Assembly (NCBI GenBank): GCA_963695105.1
Contig: CAVOGC010000019.1
Span: forward strand, 10,769 to 74,768
DNA: 64,000 nucleotides
Direction: 5' to 3'
Source of the DNA: Competibacter sp963695105
GTDB taxonomy: Bacteria > Pseudomonadota > Gammaproteobacteria > Competibacterales > Competibacteraceae
Shown here piece after piece: positions 1-8,178 of this stretch. Positions within the stretch are counted from its first letter, which is position 1, and the number at the start of each line of letters is the position of its first letter. The notes below the pieces were generated by a model. That model saw only the letters and a program-made list of their open reading frames with translations. It was not told the origin of the DNA and did no database searches. The translations under genes and the position numbers were made by a program.

Positions 1-525
1 GCCGAATTTTGCCCTACACGGTGGGCAATGCTAAAAGGTGACCTGCCACCATCGTCAAGACTCCAGCCCTTTTCCCCTTGGCGCCGCGCACAGCACAATC
101 ATCGGAATGTCATGGAGTTTGCGCAGCTTGTTACGGGTCTCGTGGCGGGGGGCGGCCGGGTCGGCAAAAGACGGACGGGGGTCGAGTAACAATTGCTCTG
201 GGCGTCAAGGCCATGGAATGGATATGGCCGGATAGGTTCCATGCGTGGTATAAACGCGGCCTGCCTTGGTGACGAAAACCCATGACTCGAGACGACTTGC
301 GGTTTTTCCTGGACACGCGAACGCCCACCCCGGTCCCTTCCAAAATCTCATAACGGTCGGTTTGGGGCTTCGGGCGTTTTGGACAAAGCGGTTGGTGAGT
401 TTCATCATTACCCTCAAGCGCGATTCTGGTGACCCAGGCAAACCCGGTCTATACTAAGGCTCGGAATCATCTCTGAATCAACCGTAGTCTCCAATACAAC
501 TTATTGCTATATAAGAGGAATTTTT
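1..525. other. Intergenic region upstream of fbaA, no gene supported
   Basis: No reading frame here has a convincing start, ribosome site or recognisable protein. The short frames on both strands are low-complexity and overlap each other. The only signal is a possible -10 hexamer TATACT at 450-455 without a good -35 (TGGTGA at 427-432 at best), which could serve the aldolase gene about 70 bases downstream. Confidence 0.5.
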
Positions 526-1596
526 ATGGCGCAGCTCAAACCCGGTGTCGTTTCTGGTAAAGACTACCTTACCCTTGTAGCTGCCGCGAAGGCGGGCGGT
601 TACGCGCTGCCGGCGGTTAACGTCGCCAGCAGCAGCACGATCAACGCAGTGCTGGAAGCCGCGGCGAAAAACAACGCTGACGTCATCATCCAGCTTTCCA
701 ACGGCGGCGCGCAGTTCTACGCGGGCCAGGGCATGAAAGACGGTTTCAAGGCCAAGGTGCTGGGCGCGGTATCGGCGGCCTACCATGTGCATTTGCTGGC
801 CGAGCACTACGGGGTTTGCGTGGTGTTGCACACCGACCATGCCAACAAGGGCCTGATTCCCTGGGTTGAAGCGCTGCTGGATCACGGCGAGACGTATTTC
901 AAGCAGCACGGCAAGCCGCTGTTCAGTTCGCACATGCTGGATCTTTCCGAAGACCCGATGGAGTTCAATCTCGGCGAGTGCGCACGCATCCTGAAGCGCA
1001 TGGCCCCGCTGGACATGAGTCTGGAAATCGAACTCGGCGTCACCGGTGGCGAAGAAGACGGCATTGGCGGCGAGCTCGACGAAAGCGCTGACAATTCCCA
1101 TCTTTACACTCAGCCGGAAGATGTGTTACAGGCCTACGAGCAACTGTCGCCCATCGGTCATTTCTCGGTCGCCGCGTCCTTCGGCAACGTGCATGGGGTG
1201 TACAAGCCCGGCAACGTCCAACTGCGCCCGGAAATCCTCAAGAACTCGCAGGCACTGATTGAGAAGCAGCGCGGCACCGCTCCGAAGCCGCTGAATCTGG
1301 TGTTCCACGGCGGCTCCGGTTCGGAGAAGGCAAAGATTACCGAGGCGGTCGGTTACGGGGTGTTCAAGATGAACATCGACACCGATCTGCAATTTGCCTA
1401 CTCGGAAGCGATTGGCAAGTTCGTCAGCGAGAACCCCAAGGCGTTCCTGTATCAGATCGACCCGGAAACCGACAAGCCCTACAAGAAGTTCTACGACCCG
1501 CGCAAGTATCTGCGTCTGGCGGAGCAGAACATGGTGGCGCGGCTGAACGAGGCGTTCGCCGACCTCGGTTCCAAGGGCAAGTCGCTGGCGGCATGA
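526..1596 (+). CDS. fbaA: Class II fructose-bisphosphate aldolase
   Basis: Zinc-dependent aldolase that interconverts fructose 1,6-bisphosphate with glyceraldehyde 3-phosphate and dihydroxyacetone phosphate in cytosolic glycolysis and gluconeogenesis. The 356-residue protein matches the length of the E. coli FbaA (class IIA) type. Zinc- and substrate-binding segments are visible: LHTDHANK (about residue 105), SFGNVHGVYKPGNV (about 220) and LVFHGGSGS (about 260), followed by the phosphate-binding NIDTDLQFA stretch. The ATG at 526 is preceded by AGAGGAA at 514-520, a good ribosome site, which fixes the start. It ends just before a strong terminator, so it is the last or only gene of its transcript. 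Nothing is odd in the sequence. Confidence 0.98.
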   Translation: MAQLKPGVVSGKDYLTLVAAAKAGGYALPAVNVASSSTINAVLEAAAKNNADVIIQLSNGGAQFYAGQGMKDGFKAKVLGAVSAAYHVHLLAEHYGVCVVLHTDHANKGLIPWVEALLDHGETYFKQHGKPLFSSHMLDLSEDPMEFNLGECARILKRMAPLDMSLEIELGVTGGEEDGIGGELDESADNSHLYTQPEDVLQAYEQLSPIGHFSVAASFGNVHGVYKPGNVQLRPEILKNSQALIEKQRGTAPKPLNLVFHGGSGSEKAKITEAVGYGVFKMNIDTDLQFAYSEAIGKFVSENPKAFLYQIDPETDKPYKKFYDPRKYLRLAEQNMVARLNEAFADLGSKGKSLAA

Positions 1597-1641
1597 GAAC
1601 CGCCGCCGGTTAGTTGCTGATTACTGGCCGTTAAGTACGGC

Positions 1642-1674
1642 AAAAGCCTGTCGAGTTTTCGACAGGCTTTTTGT
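1642..1674 (+). terminator. Rho-independent terminator of fbaA
   Basis: A perfect 13-bp stem (1642-1654 with 1659-1671) around a GTTT loop, with a run of T immediately after. It lies 46 bases past the fbaA stop codon, on the correct strand. Confidence 0.93.
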
Positions 1675-2005
1675 TTTATCTGGGGATCTGCTTCAGAAGA
1701 TGTGGGTGTTCAGGCTGACCAGCACCGATACGACGGTCAGCAGCACGGCCAAACACATGCCGAGTAGCATCTATTGGTGTGTTGGCGAGGACCGATTCCC
1801 GGGATTCCAGCCGCGCCAGTGCCCGCCAACCCAAACTTCAGTGGTTTTTTTGAGGGCGATGGACTGGCCCAGGATTGCTGGTTCGATGATGCGCGGATGG
1901 AAGGGAGCGATTGGCGCTCATCGACTCGCGGCTTCAGGGCATGGATGACTTAAGCTGCCGTCCCCTATAAAATCCAGTCCCTCTTACCATGCCCGGAGCC
2001 GCATC
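1675..2005. other. Gap between fbaA terminator and prfB
   Basis: No gene is supported. A minus-strand frame at 1693-1770 would encode a 25-residue, almost wholly hydrophobic peptide (starts MLLGMCLAVLL), but it has no ribosome site and a stop directly before its ATG. A TATAAA hexamer at 1966-1971 could be part of the prfB promoter, but no matching -35 is visible. Confidence 0.4.
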
Positions 2006-3105
2006 GTGCAGGAACTCAATCCTTACTTTCATCAGATTCAAGACCTCCAGGGGCGCTGTGCGTCTCTGAGGGGGTATCTTTGACTTCGAGACCAGACGCG
2101 AGCGCTTGGACGAGGTCAACCGGGAACTGCAAGAGTCCAATGTTTGGAACAATCCCGAGCGGGCACAGACCTTGGGTAAGGAACGCGCCCAACTGGAAGC
2201 CGTGGTAAACCGGCTGGAGAGCCTCGACCGGGGTCTGAACGAAGTTGCTGAATTACTGACGCTGGCCGGCGAAGAGGGTGACGAGACGGCGGTAGTCGCG
2301 GTGGTGCGCGATCTGGACGGTTACGACCGAGTCGTCGCCGACCTGGAATTCCAGCGGATGTTTTCCGGCGAGTTGGATGCCAGCAACGCCTTCCTCGACG
2401 TTCAGGCCGGTTCCGGTGGCACCGAGGCCCAGGATTGGGCGGAGATGCTGCTGCGGATGTACTTGCGCTGGGGCGAGCGGCGCGGTTTCAAGACCGAACT
2501 GCTGGAGAGTGTCGCCGGGGGAAGTGGCGGGGATCAAGAGCGCCAGTATTGGCTTCGAGGGCAGCTACGCCTTTGGCTGGCTGCGGACCGAGACCGGTGT
2601 GCATCGGCTGGTGCGCAAGTCGCCGTTCGATTCCGGCAACCGCCGCCACACCTCGTTCGCGGCGGTGTTCGTATCGCCGGAAATCGACGACAGTATCGAG
2701 GTGGAAATCAATCCGGCCGACTTGCGCGTCGATGTCTACCGTGCCTCCGGGGCCGGCGGCCAGCACGTCAACCGTACCGAGTCGGCGGTGCGCATCACTC
2801 ACCTGCCGACCAATACCGTTGTGCAATGCCAGAACGACCGCTCTCAGCACAAGAACCGCTCCACCGCCATGAAGCAACTCAAGGCCAAGTTGTACGAGCT
2901 GGAGCTGCAAAAGCGCAATGCTCAGGCCCAGGTGGTGGAAGACAGCAAATCCGACATCGGCTGGGGTAGTCAGATCCGTTCCTACGTGTTGGATCAATCA
3001 CGCATCAAGGATCTGCGTACCGGTGTCGAAACCGGCAACACCCAGGCAGTGCTGGATGGCGACCTGGATGCATTCATCGAGGCCAGCCTGAAGAGTGGGC
3101 TGTAA
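2006..3105 (+). CDS. prfB: Peptide chain release factor 2, programmed frameshift plus a second apparent frameshift
   Basis: RF2 recognises UGA and UAA stop codons and triggers peptide release. Translation starts at GTG 2006 (VQELNPYFHQIQDL), reads 25 codons to an in-frame TGA at 2081-2083, then shifts +1 and continues with DFETRRERLDEVN. The SPF stop-codon motif (RKSPFDSG) and the catalytic GGQ (SGAGGQHVNRTES) are present. A second discontinuity lies in a run of five G at 2517-2521: removing one G joins ELLESVAG to EVAGIKSA exactly as in other RF2 proteins. With both corrections the product is 365 residues, the same as E. coli RF2. As prfB is essential, the extra G is probably a sequencing error. 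lysS follows, the usual gene order. Confidence 0.93.
2069..2084 (+). promoter_or_regulatory. prfB programmed +1 frameshift site
   Basis: AGGGGGTATCTTTGAC combines the internal Shine-Dalgarno-like AGGGGG, the CTT slip codon and the TGA at codon 26. This is the classical autoregulatory site: scarce RF2 stalls termination at UGA and favours the shift that makes more RF2. Confidence 0.97.
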
Positions 3106-3139
3106 GCCGCCCATTGCCCACCAAACCGGTTTTCATCTC

Positions 3140-4654
3140 ATGTCCCTGGAATCACAGAATCCCGCACCCGAGGAACGCCTCGACGAAAACAAGCTGATCG
3201 CCCTGCGCCGCCAGAAATTGCACGAGTTGCGCCGGGTTGATAGTGCCTATCCCACCGATTTTCGTCGCGATGCATTGGCGGCGGAATTACACGCCGCCTA
3301 TGGCGATAAGGAAAATACCGAGCTGGACGCCGAAGCTCGGCGGTTTCGCATCGCCGGGCGAATGCTGGCCAAACGGATCATGGGCAAGGCCAGCTTCGCG
3401 CGCCTGCGTGACCAGTCCGGCGACATTCAACTGTTTATTCAGAAAAGCGCCCTGCCGGACGGGTTGTATGAGGACTTCAAGGACTGGGATTTGGGCGACA
3501 TCCTGGGCGCCGAAGGCACGGTGTTCAAGACCAAGACCGGCGAACTGTCGGTCAAGGTGGATGCGCTGCGCCTGCTGACCAAGTCGCTGCGACCTCTGCC
3601 GGAGAAGTTCCATGGCTTGGCCGATCAGGAAACCCGCTACCGGCAGCGCTATGTGGACCTGATCATGAACGAGTCCACCCGGGCCACTTTCCGCTTGCGC
3701 TCGGCCATGATTGCCCACATCCGCGACTTTTTTAACCGGCGTGGCTTCCTTGAAGTCGAGACGCCGATGATGCAGCCGATTCCCGGCGGCGCGGCGGCGC
3801 GACCGTTCATTACCCACCACAACGCACTGGACATGGAACTGTACCTGCGCATCGCGCCGGAGCTATACCTGAAGCGGCTGGTGGTGGGCGGCTTCGAGCA
3901 GGTCTACGAAATCAACCGCAATTTCCGCAACGAGGGCTTGTCCACCCGCCACAATCCCGAGTTCACCATGCTGGAGTTTTATCAGGCTTACGCCGACTAC
4001 CGCGACCTGATGGATTTGACCGAGGAACTGTTACGCGGCATGGCGCAGGCGCTGCTGGGCGGCGCCACCGTTCAGTACCAGGGCGAGAGCTACGATTTTG
4101 GCCAGCCGTTCCGGCGGCTGACGGTTCGGGAAGCGGTGCTGCGCTTCAATCCGACGATCACCGCCGCCGAGTTGGACGATCTGGATGCCGCCCGGCGCAT
4201 CGCCGCGGGGTTGGGTCTAAAGGTGCAAGCCGAGCACGGTTTGGGCCGGGTGCAGTTGGACATCTTCGAGCAGACCGTCGAGCATCAGTTACGCGACCCA
4301 ACCTTCATCATCGCCTATCCGATCGAAGTATCGCCGCTGGCCCGGCGCAACGACGCCGACCCGAACATCACCGACCGTTTCGAATTGTTCGTGGGCGGGC
4401 GGGAAATCGCCAACGGATTTTCCGAGCTGAACGATCCCGAGGACCAAGCGGAGCGGTTTCGCCGGCAGGCCGAGGCCAAGACCGCCGGTGACCACGAAGC
4501 CATGCACTACGATGCCGATTACATCCGGGCGCTTGAATACGGTCTGCCGCCAACAGCGGGCGAGGGTATCGGCATCGACCGGTTGGTCATGTTGTTTGCG
4601 GACGCGCCTTCGATCCGCGATGTCCTGTTGTTCCCGCACCTGCGGCCGGAGTGA
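3140..4654 (+). CDS. lysS: Lysine--tRNA ligase, class II
   Basis: Charges tRNA-Lys with lysine in the cytosol. The 504-residue product has an N-terminal OB-fold anticodon-binding domain (about 60-165, FARLRDQSGDIQLFIQK) and a class II catalytic core: motif 1 (FLEVETPMMQPIPGGAAARPF, about 205), motif 2 (RNFRNEG, about 260, then HNPEFTMLEFYQAY), and motif 3 (GEGIGIDRLVMLFA, near the C-terminus). The ATG at 3140 (MSLESQNP) is preferred over an in-frame upstream start at 3095, because the latter would overlap prfB and add a non-conserved tail. It lies 34 bases after prfB, probably in one transcript. Confidence 0.97.
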   Translation: MSLESQNPAPEERLDENKLIALRRQKLHELRRVDSAYPTDFRRDALAAELHAAYGDKENTELDAEARRFRIAGRMLAKRIMGKASFARLRDQSGDIQLFIQKSALPDGLYEDFKDWDLGDILGAEGTVFKTKTGELSVKVDALRLLTKSLRPLPEKFHGLADQETRYRQRYVDLIMNESTRATFRLRSAMIAHIRDFFNRRGFLEVETPMMQPIPGGAAARPFITHHNALDMELYLRIAPELYLKRLVVGGFEQVYEINRNFRNEGLSTRHNPEFTMLEFYQAYADYRDLMDLTEELLRGMAQALLGGATVQYQGESYDFGQPFRRLTVREAVLRFNPTITAAELDDLDAARRIAAGLGLKVQAEHGLGRVQLDIFEQTVEHQLRDPTFIIAYPIEVSPLARRNDADPNITDRFELFVGGREIANGFSELNDPEDQAERFRRQAEAKTAGDHEAMHYDADYIRALEYGLPPTAGEGIGIDRLVMLFADAPSIRDVLLFPHLRPE

Positions 4655-4708
4655 TTCGCTCTGCGGCGCGGCAACCAGGCAACCCATCAATCAGCGTGCA
4701 TCGCCATG

Positions 4709-6238
4709 TTATCCACCGGGCCGCTGGTGTCGCGCCTGTCGGGCGGGCACGGTGGTTGTGGAAATTTTGCCGCTCCCGTCGCTGGCTGAAAACCGCTCTG
4801 GCCGCAGGAACGCGGGGCAGCCTTTCGCGCCGCTTGCTTGGTAATCCGCCGCCAGCGCCGCCCGCGCGGCCGGTTCGTCGGCGCCCAGCACTTTGACCAG
4901 TCCCTGGTATAGCCAATCGAACAGCCGTTCCAGCGCGAACCGATGGGTTTGTCCGGTGGTGGCAAACAGCCAGTCGCTCAAGGTCAGGAACCGGCCGAAC
5001 GGCTCATCGCCCAGCAGCAGTGGGCGGGTTTGCGGGAACCGCCCGGAGTTGCCGATCAAATCCCAGTAGCGGGCAAAGCGCTCCAGCCGTCGCATCGTTG
5101 CGAAATTCAGGGTCGCCGAACACAGCAGGTTGTAGGGCGGATGCGGGTTGTAGCGGCAGTCGAAGCTTTCGGTGTGACGGTGGATCGGCGCGCCGCGCAG
5201 TCGCTTGAGCACGCCGACCTGGATTTCGTGCGGATCGAGTGCCGCCAACTGGTTGAAGCCGGCGGCGAAGCTGGCCAGATCCTCGCCCGGCAGGCCGGCG
5301 ATCAGGTCGGCGTGCAGGTAGGCGTGAGTGCTCCGGCGCAGCCAGACAAGGTTTTCCACGGTGTTGCGATTGTCCTGCTTGCGGCTGATCAACGCCTGTA
5401 CGGCGGGGTTGAAGGTCTGAACCCCGATTTCGAATTGCAGCGATCCGGGCGGGAAACGCGCGATCCGGGTCTTAAGCGGTTCCGGCAGGTGGTCGGGAAT
5501 GAGTTCGAAGTGCAGGAACAGCCGTTCGTCCAACCGTTCCAGGAAAAAATCCAGAATCCGGGCGCAGGTCTTGACACTCAGATTGAAGGTGCGGTCCACG
5601 AATTTGAAATGGCGCACGCCGCGTTGATGAAGAGTTTGCAGTTCGGCCAGGAACGGCTCCAGCGGGAACGGCCAGGCGGTCTTGTCCAGCGCCGACAGGC
5701 AGAACTCGCACTTGAACGGGCAGCCGCGCGAAGCCTCGACGTAGATCAACCGGCGGGCGATGTCCTCGTCGGTGTAGAGCCGGTACGGCGGCCGCAGGCG
5801 ATCCAGCGGTGGAGGTTCGGCGGCGATGATCTTTTCGGTCGGTGGGTTTCCCGCATGAAGCCGCCGGCACAGTTGCGCGAACGCCAGGTCCCCCGGGCCG
5901 GTGATCAGATAGTCGGCCAGTTCGATGATCGGTTGCCGGTCCCACTCATAACTCACCTCCGGGCCGCCGAGCACCACGATCAGATCCGGCCGCACTTGCT
6001 TAAGCAGGGCGACCACCTGGGTGGTTTCCACCACGTTCCAGATATAGACGCCAAAACCGACGAGGCGCGGCTGTTCGGCCAGCAGCGCCTCGGTGATGTC
6101 CAACGGCCGCTGGGTGATGATGAATTCACGGATGGCGGCGTCGGTCTGCAACTCGCCCAGGTTGGCCAACAGGTAGCGCAGCCCGAGCGAGGCATGGAAG
6201 TAGCGGGCGTTCAGGGTCGAGAGCAGGATGGCGGGCAT
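4709..6238 (-). CDS. B12-binding-domain radical SAM protein
   Basis: A 509-residue protein with an N-terminal cobalamin-binding-like Rossmann region (residues 1-125, including VVLGGPEVSYEW) followed by a radical SAM barrel. The cluster motif CxxxCxxC is GCPFKCEFC (C173, C177, C180). The C-terminal third resembles the DUF4080 tail often seen in this family. Members use a 4Fe-4S cluster and S-adenosylmethionine for radical chemistry, sometimes with cobalamin as methyl carrier; the substrate here is unknown. It converges on lysS with a 54-base gap and lies 84 bases downstream of an outer-membrane protein gene on the same strand, so the two may be cotranscribed. Confidence 0.88.
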   Translation of the reverse strand: MPAILLSTLNARYFHASLGLRYLLANLGELQTDAAIREFIITQRPLDITEALLAEQPRLVGFGVYIWNVVETTQVVALLKQVRPDLIVVLGGPEVSYEWDRQPIIELADYLITGPGDLAFAQLCRRLHAGNPPTEKIIAAEPPPLDRLRPPYRLYTDEDIARRLIYVEASRGCPFKCEFCLSALDKTAWPFPLEPFLAELQTLHQRGVRHFKFVDRTFNLSVKTCARILDFFLERLDERLFLHFELIPDHLPEPLKTRIARFPPGSLQFEIGVQTFNPAVQALISRKQDNRNTVENLVWLRRSTHAYLHADLIAGLPGEDLASFAAGFNQLAALDPHEIQVGVLKRLRGAPIHRHTESFDCRYNPHPPYNLLCSATLNFATMRRLERFARYWDLIGNSGRFPQTRPLLLGDEPFGRFLTLSDWLFATTGQTHRFALERLFDWLYQGLVKVLGADEPAARAALAADYQASGAKGCPAFLRPERFSASDGSGKISTTTVPARQARHQRPGG

Positions 6239-6322
6239 GAGCGATTGGACGGTAACGGTTTCATTGATGTTCGGGCCGGAAAGCGATGTTTCGTCACTTC
6301 CACGCGAGCTGGCGGCCCACCG

Positions 6323-7219
6323 CTAGAAGGCCGTCACGAACTTGAAGAAAAACTTGTTGCCCTGGAAGCGGTTCTCCACCTGGGTTTCGTAGTCCCAGGC
6401 GCCGATGAAGCTCATGCCCTGGTAATCGTATTTCACCGCTGGGCCGATGGCGAACACTTGGCCGCGATTGCCGTCCGGGCCGACTTTCCGGCCGTTCAGT
6501 TCATCGTCGCTGGTCTGCTTGAAGTAGTAGCCGCCCAGACCCACCGCCCACGGCCCGAAATGCTGGCCGATCAAGTAGTCCATGTGGAAGTCGTTGCCGG
6601 ACTGGTAATCGGTGTCGTCGTTCTTGGTCTTGATGTTGTACATCAGCTTGGCCGAAACCTCGAAACCGCTCTGGTTCAGATAAGTGAAGGCCAGGGCCGG
6701 CTCGAAGCTGTAGTAATTGGCGCCGACGCTGTCGGTTGGATCGATAGCGTTGTATTTGCCGGTGGGCAGGTTGATGTCCAGGCCGAAGACCCAGTGCCAG
6801 TCCGGCGGAAAGTGCCAGCCGATGATCAGCGGGTTGAGGGTGATATCGCCCAGTCCGGAGGTCGTGCCATCGCCAATGCCGGGAATGGGGGTCTCCAGTC
6901 TTTGATACACCAAAGGCACGATGGCGTGAAAACCCCAGTCGCCACCGAGCAGTTTGATGTTGCTGACATGGATGTAGCGCAGAGCATCGAATACCGCGCG
7001 GACATTCAGCCCCGGTATCTTGTCACCGTTGTTGTCGCGGTATGCGCCGCTGTAGTAGCCGAGGTAATTGATAAAGTAATGGCCAGGCGGGGGTAGTGCC
7101 CCGGCCAGAAAATTCTCGGCGCCGTTTGGATACTGGTCGGGGCCTTCCTTGGCTAGCGCGGTCTGAGCGGCCAGCAGCGCTGGCGCCGCCAGCAGTAGAA
7201 GTTTTTGTCGTTTTTTCAT
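6323..7219 (-). CDS. Outer-membrane channel-like protein (SphA/phenol-degradation MetA family)
   Basis: A 298-residue exported protein. The start at 7219 (MKKRQKLLLLAAPALLAAQ, a typical signal peptide ending near ALAKEG) is chosen because GGGGA lies 8 bases upstream; a longer in-frame start at 7363 would bury the signal peptide. The mature part consists of alternating aromatic-rich strands (YYSFEPALAFTYLN, WAVGLGGYYFKQTSDD) and ends in a terminal phenylalanine (FKFVTAF), typical of outer-membrane beta-barrels. The pattern fits the family annotated as transporter of the phenol/meta-pathway or SphA type, thought to admit hydrophobic compounds. The substrate cannot be told from sequence. Confidence 0.78.
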   Translation of the reverse strand: MKKRQKLLLLAAPALLAAQTALAKEGPDQYPNGAENFLAGALPPPGHYFINYLGYYSGAYRDNNGDKIPGLNVRAVFDALRYIHVSNIKLLGGDWGFHAIVPLVYQRLETPIPGIGDGTTSGLGDITLNPLIIGWHFPPDWHWVFGLDINLPTGKYNAIDPTDSVGANYYSFEPALAFTYLNQSGFEVSAKLMYNIKTKNDDTDYQSGNDFHMDYLIGQHFGPWAVGLGGYYFKQTSDDELNGRKVGPDGNRGQVFAIGPAVKYDYQGMSFIGAWDYETQVENRFQGNKFFFKFVTAF

Positions 7220-7469
7220 TGTGAGTTCCCCGAATGTGCCGTCTCCCGCCCCCGGCGGCGGGAGCGGGAGCGAGTCTGAAATTACATCGCTGAAGCGCAT
7301 CGAGATCGAACCAAGATTCCCGGATGGCGCCTTGATCATGCTATCACCCCCGCGCCGCCGCAACGGCGGCCATGCGGAAGCTGGCGGCGATGCGCCTGTC
7401 GGATGAAGTCAGCCGGGCGAGCGGCCAAAATCAACCTTCTGGTTGCGGAAGCAGTAGCCCAACCTTGGG

Positions 7470-7475
7470 TATAAT
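7470..7475 (+). promoter_or_regulatory. Candidate -10 hexamer of pdxH
   Basis: A consensus TATAAT 50 bases upstream of the pdxH ATG. The best -35-like hexamer, TTGCGG at 7443-7448, is at a long 21-base spacing, so only the -10 is well supported. Confidence 0.45.
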
Positions 7476-7484
7476 CGCGCCGTT

Positions 7485-7507
7485 CTTGCCAACTTGCCAA
7501 CTTGCCA
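7485..7507 (+). repeat. Tandem 8-bp repeat in the pdxH leader
   Basis: CTTGCCAA occurs twice in tandem, followed by CTTGCCA, directly between the -10 hexamer and the pdxH start. It is too short for CRISPR. It may be a slippage product. Confidence 0.7.
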
Positions 7508-7525
7508 CGGGAAACCGGAACCGCC

Positions 7526-8170
7526 ATGAGTCAATCCCTTGCCGAACTGCGTCAGGATTATTCCTTGAGTGTCTTGACCAAGGCCAATGTGGACCCCGAT
7601 CCGATCCGGCAATTTCAGCGCTGGATGCGGGAAGCCATCACCGCGCAACTGCCCGAGCCCAATGCCATGACCCTGGCCACCGCCGATCGAACTGGACGCC
7701 CCTATGCCCGTGTGGTGCTGCTCAAGGAGTGCGATGCCGACGGTTTTGTCTTCTTTACCAACTACCGCAGCGACAAGGGTCGGCAGATCGCCGAAAACCC
7801 CTGCGCCGCTCTCGTATTTCTCTGGTTGGAACTGGAACGGCAGGTCCGGGTCGAGGGCACGGTCAGCCAAATACCCGCCGCCGAATCGGAAGCCTATTTC
7901 CGCGGCCGGCCGCGCGAAAGCCGGTTGGGCGCGCTGGCATCGCGGCAGAGTCAGGTGGTGGCCAGTCGCCAAATTCTGGACCAGCGCTTCGAGCAACTGA
8001 CCGCCCAGTATCCGGACGATGATATTCCGATGGCCTATCACTGGGGCGGCTACCGGGTCAAACCGGTTCTGCTGGAATTTTGGCAGGGTCGCCATGGCCG
8101 GATGCATGATCGGCTGCGCTATCGCGCACGGAAAGAGGGCGACTGGCTGCTGGAGCGGCTGGAACCCTGA
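7526..8170 (+). CDS. pdxH: Pyridoxamine 5'-phosphate oxidase
   Basis: FMN-dependent enzyme that oxidises pyridoxine or pyridoxamine 5'-phosphate to pyridoxal 5'-phosphate, the last step of vitamin B6 synthesis and salvage. The 214-residue product has the expected length (E. coli 218). Family landmarks are AMTLATADRTGRPYARVVLLK with the FMN-contacting arginine region, FFTNYRSDKGRQI, the SRQSQVVASR segment, and the C-terminal signature FWQGRHGRMHDRLRYRA close to WLLERLEP. The ATG at 7526 (MSQSLAELRQDY) is preferred over an in-frame GTG-like extension at 7502. The gene for a membrane thiol protein starts 8 bases after its stop. Confidence 0.97.
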   Translation: MSQSLAELRQDYSLSVLTKANVDPDPIRQFQRWMREAITAQLPEPNAMTLATADRTGRPYARVVLLKECDADGFVFFTNYRSDKGRQIAENPCAALVFLWLELERQVRVEGTVSQIPAAESEAYFRGRPRESRLGALASRQSQVVASRQILDQRFEQLTAQYPDDDIPMAYHWGGYRVKPVLLEFWQGRHGRMHDRLRYRARKEGDWLLERLEP

Positions 8171-8178
8171 ATCCCACC

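Noticed and set aside
1693..1770. A 25-residue hydrophobic minus-strand ORF
   Set aside because: No ribosome site, a stop directly upstream, and no known relative. Too weak to call as a gene.
4943..7096. A 717-codon plus-strand frame opposite the radical SAM and outer-membrane genes
   Set aside because: It is antisense to two recognisable proteins, is Gln/Arg/Val-rich without domain patterns, and arises from high-GC codon bias.
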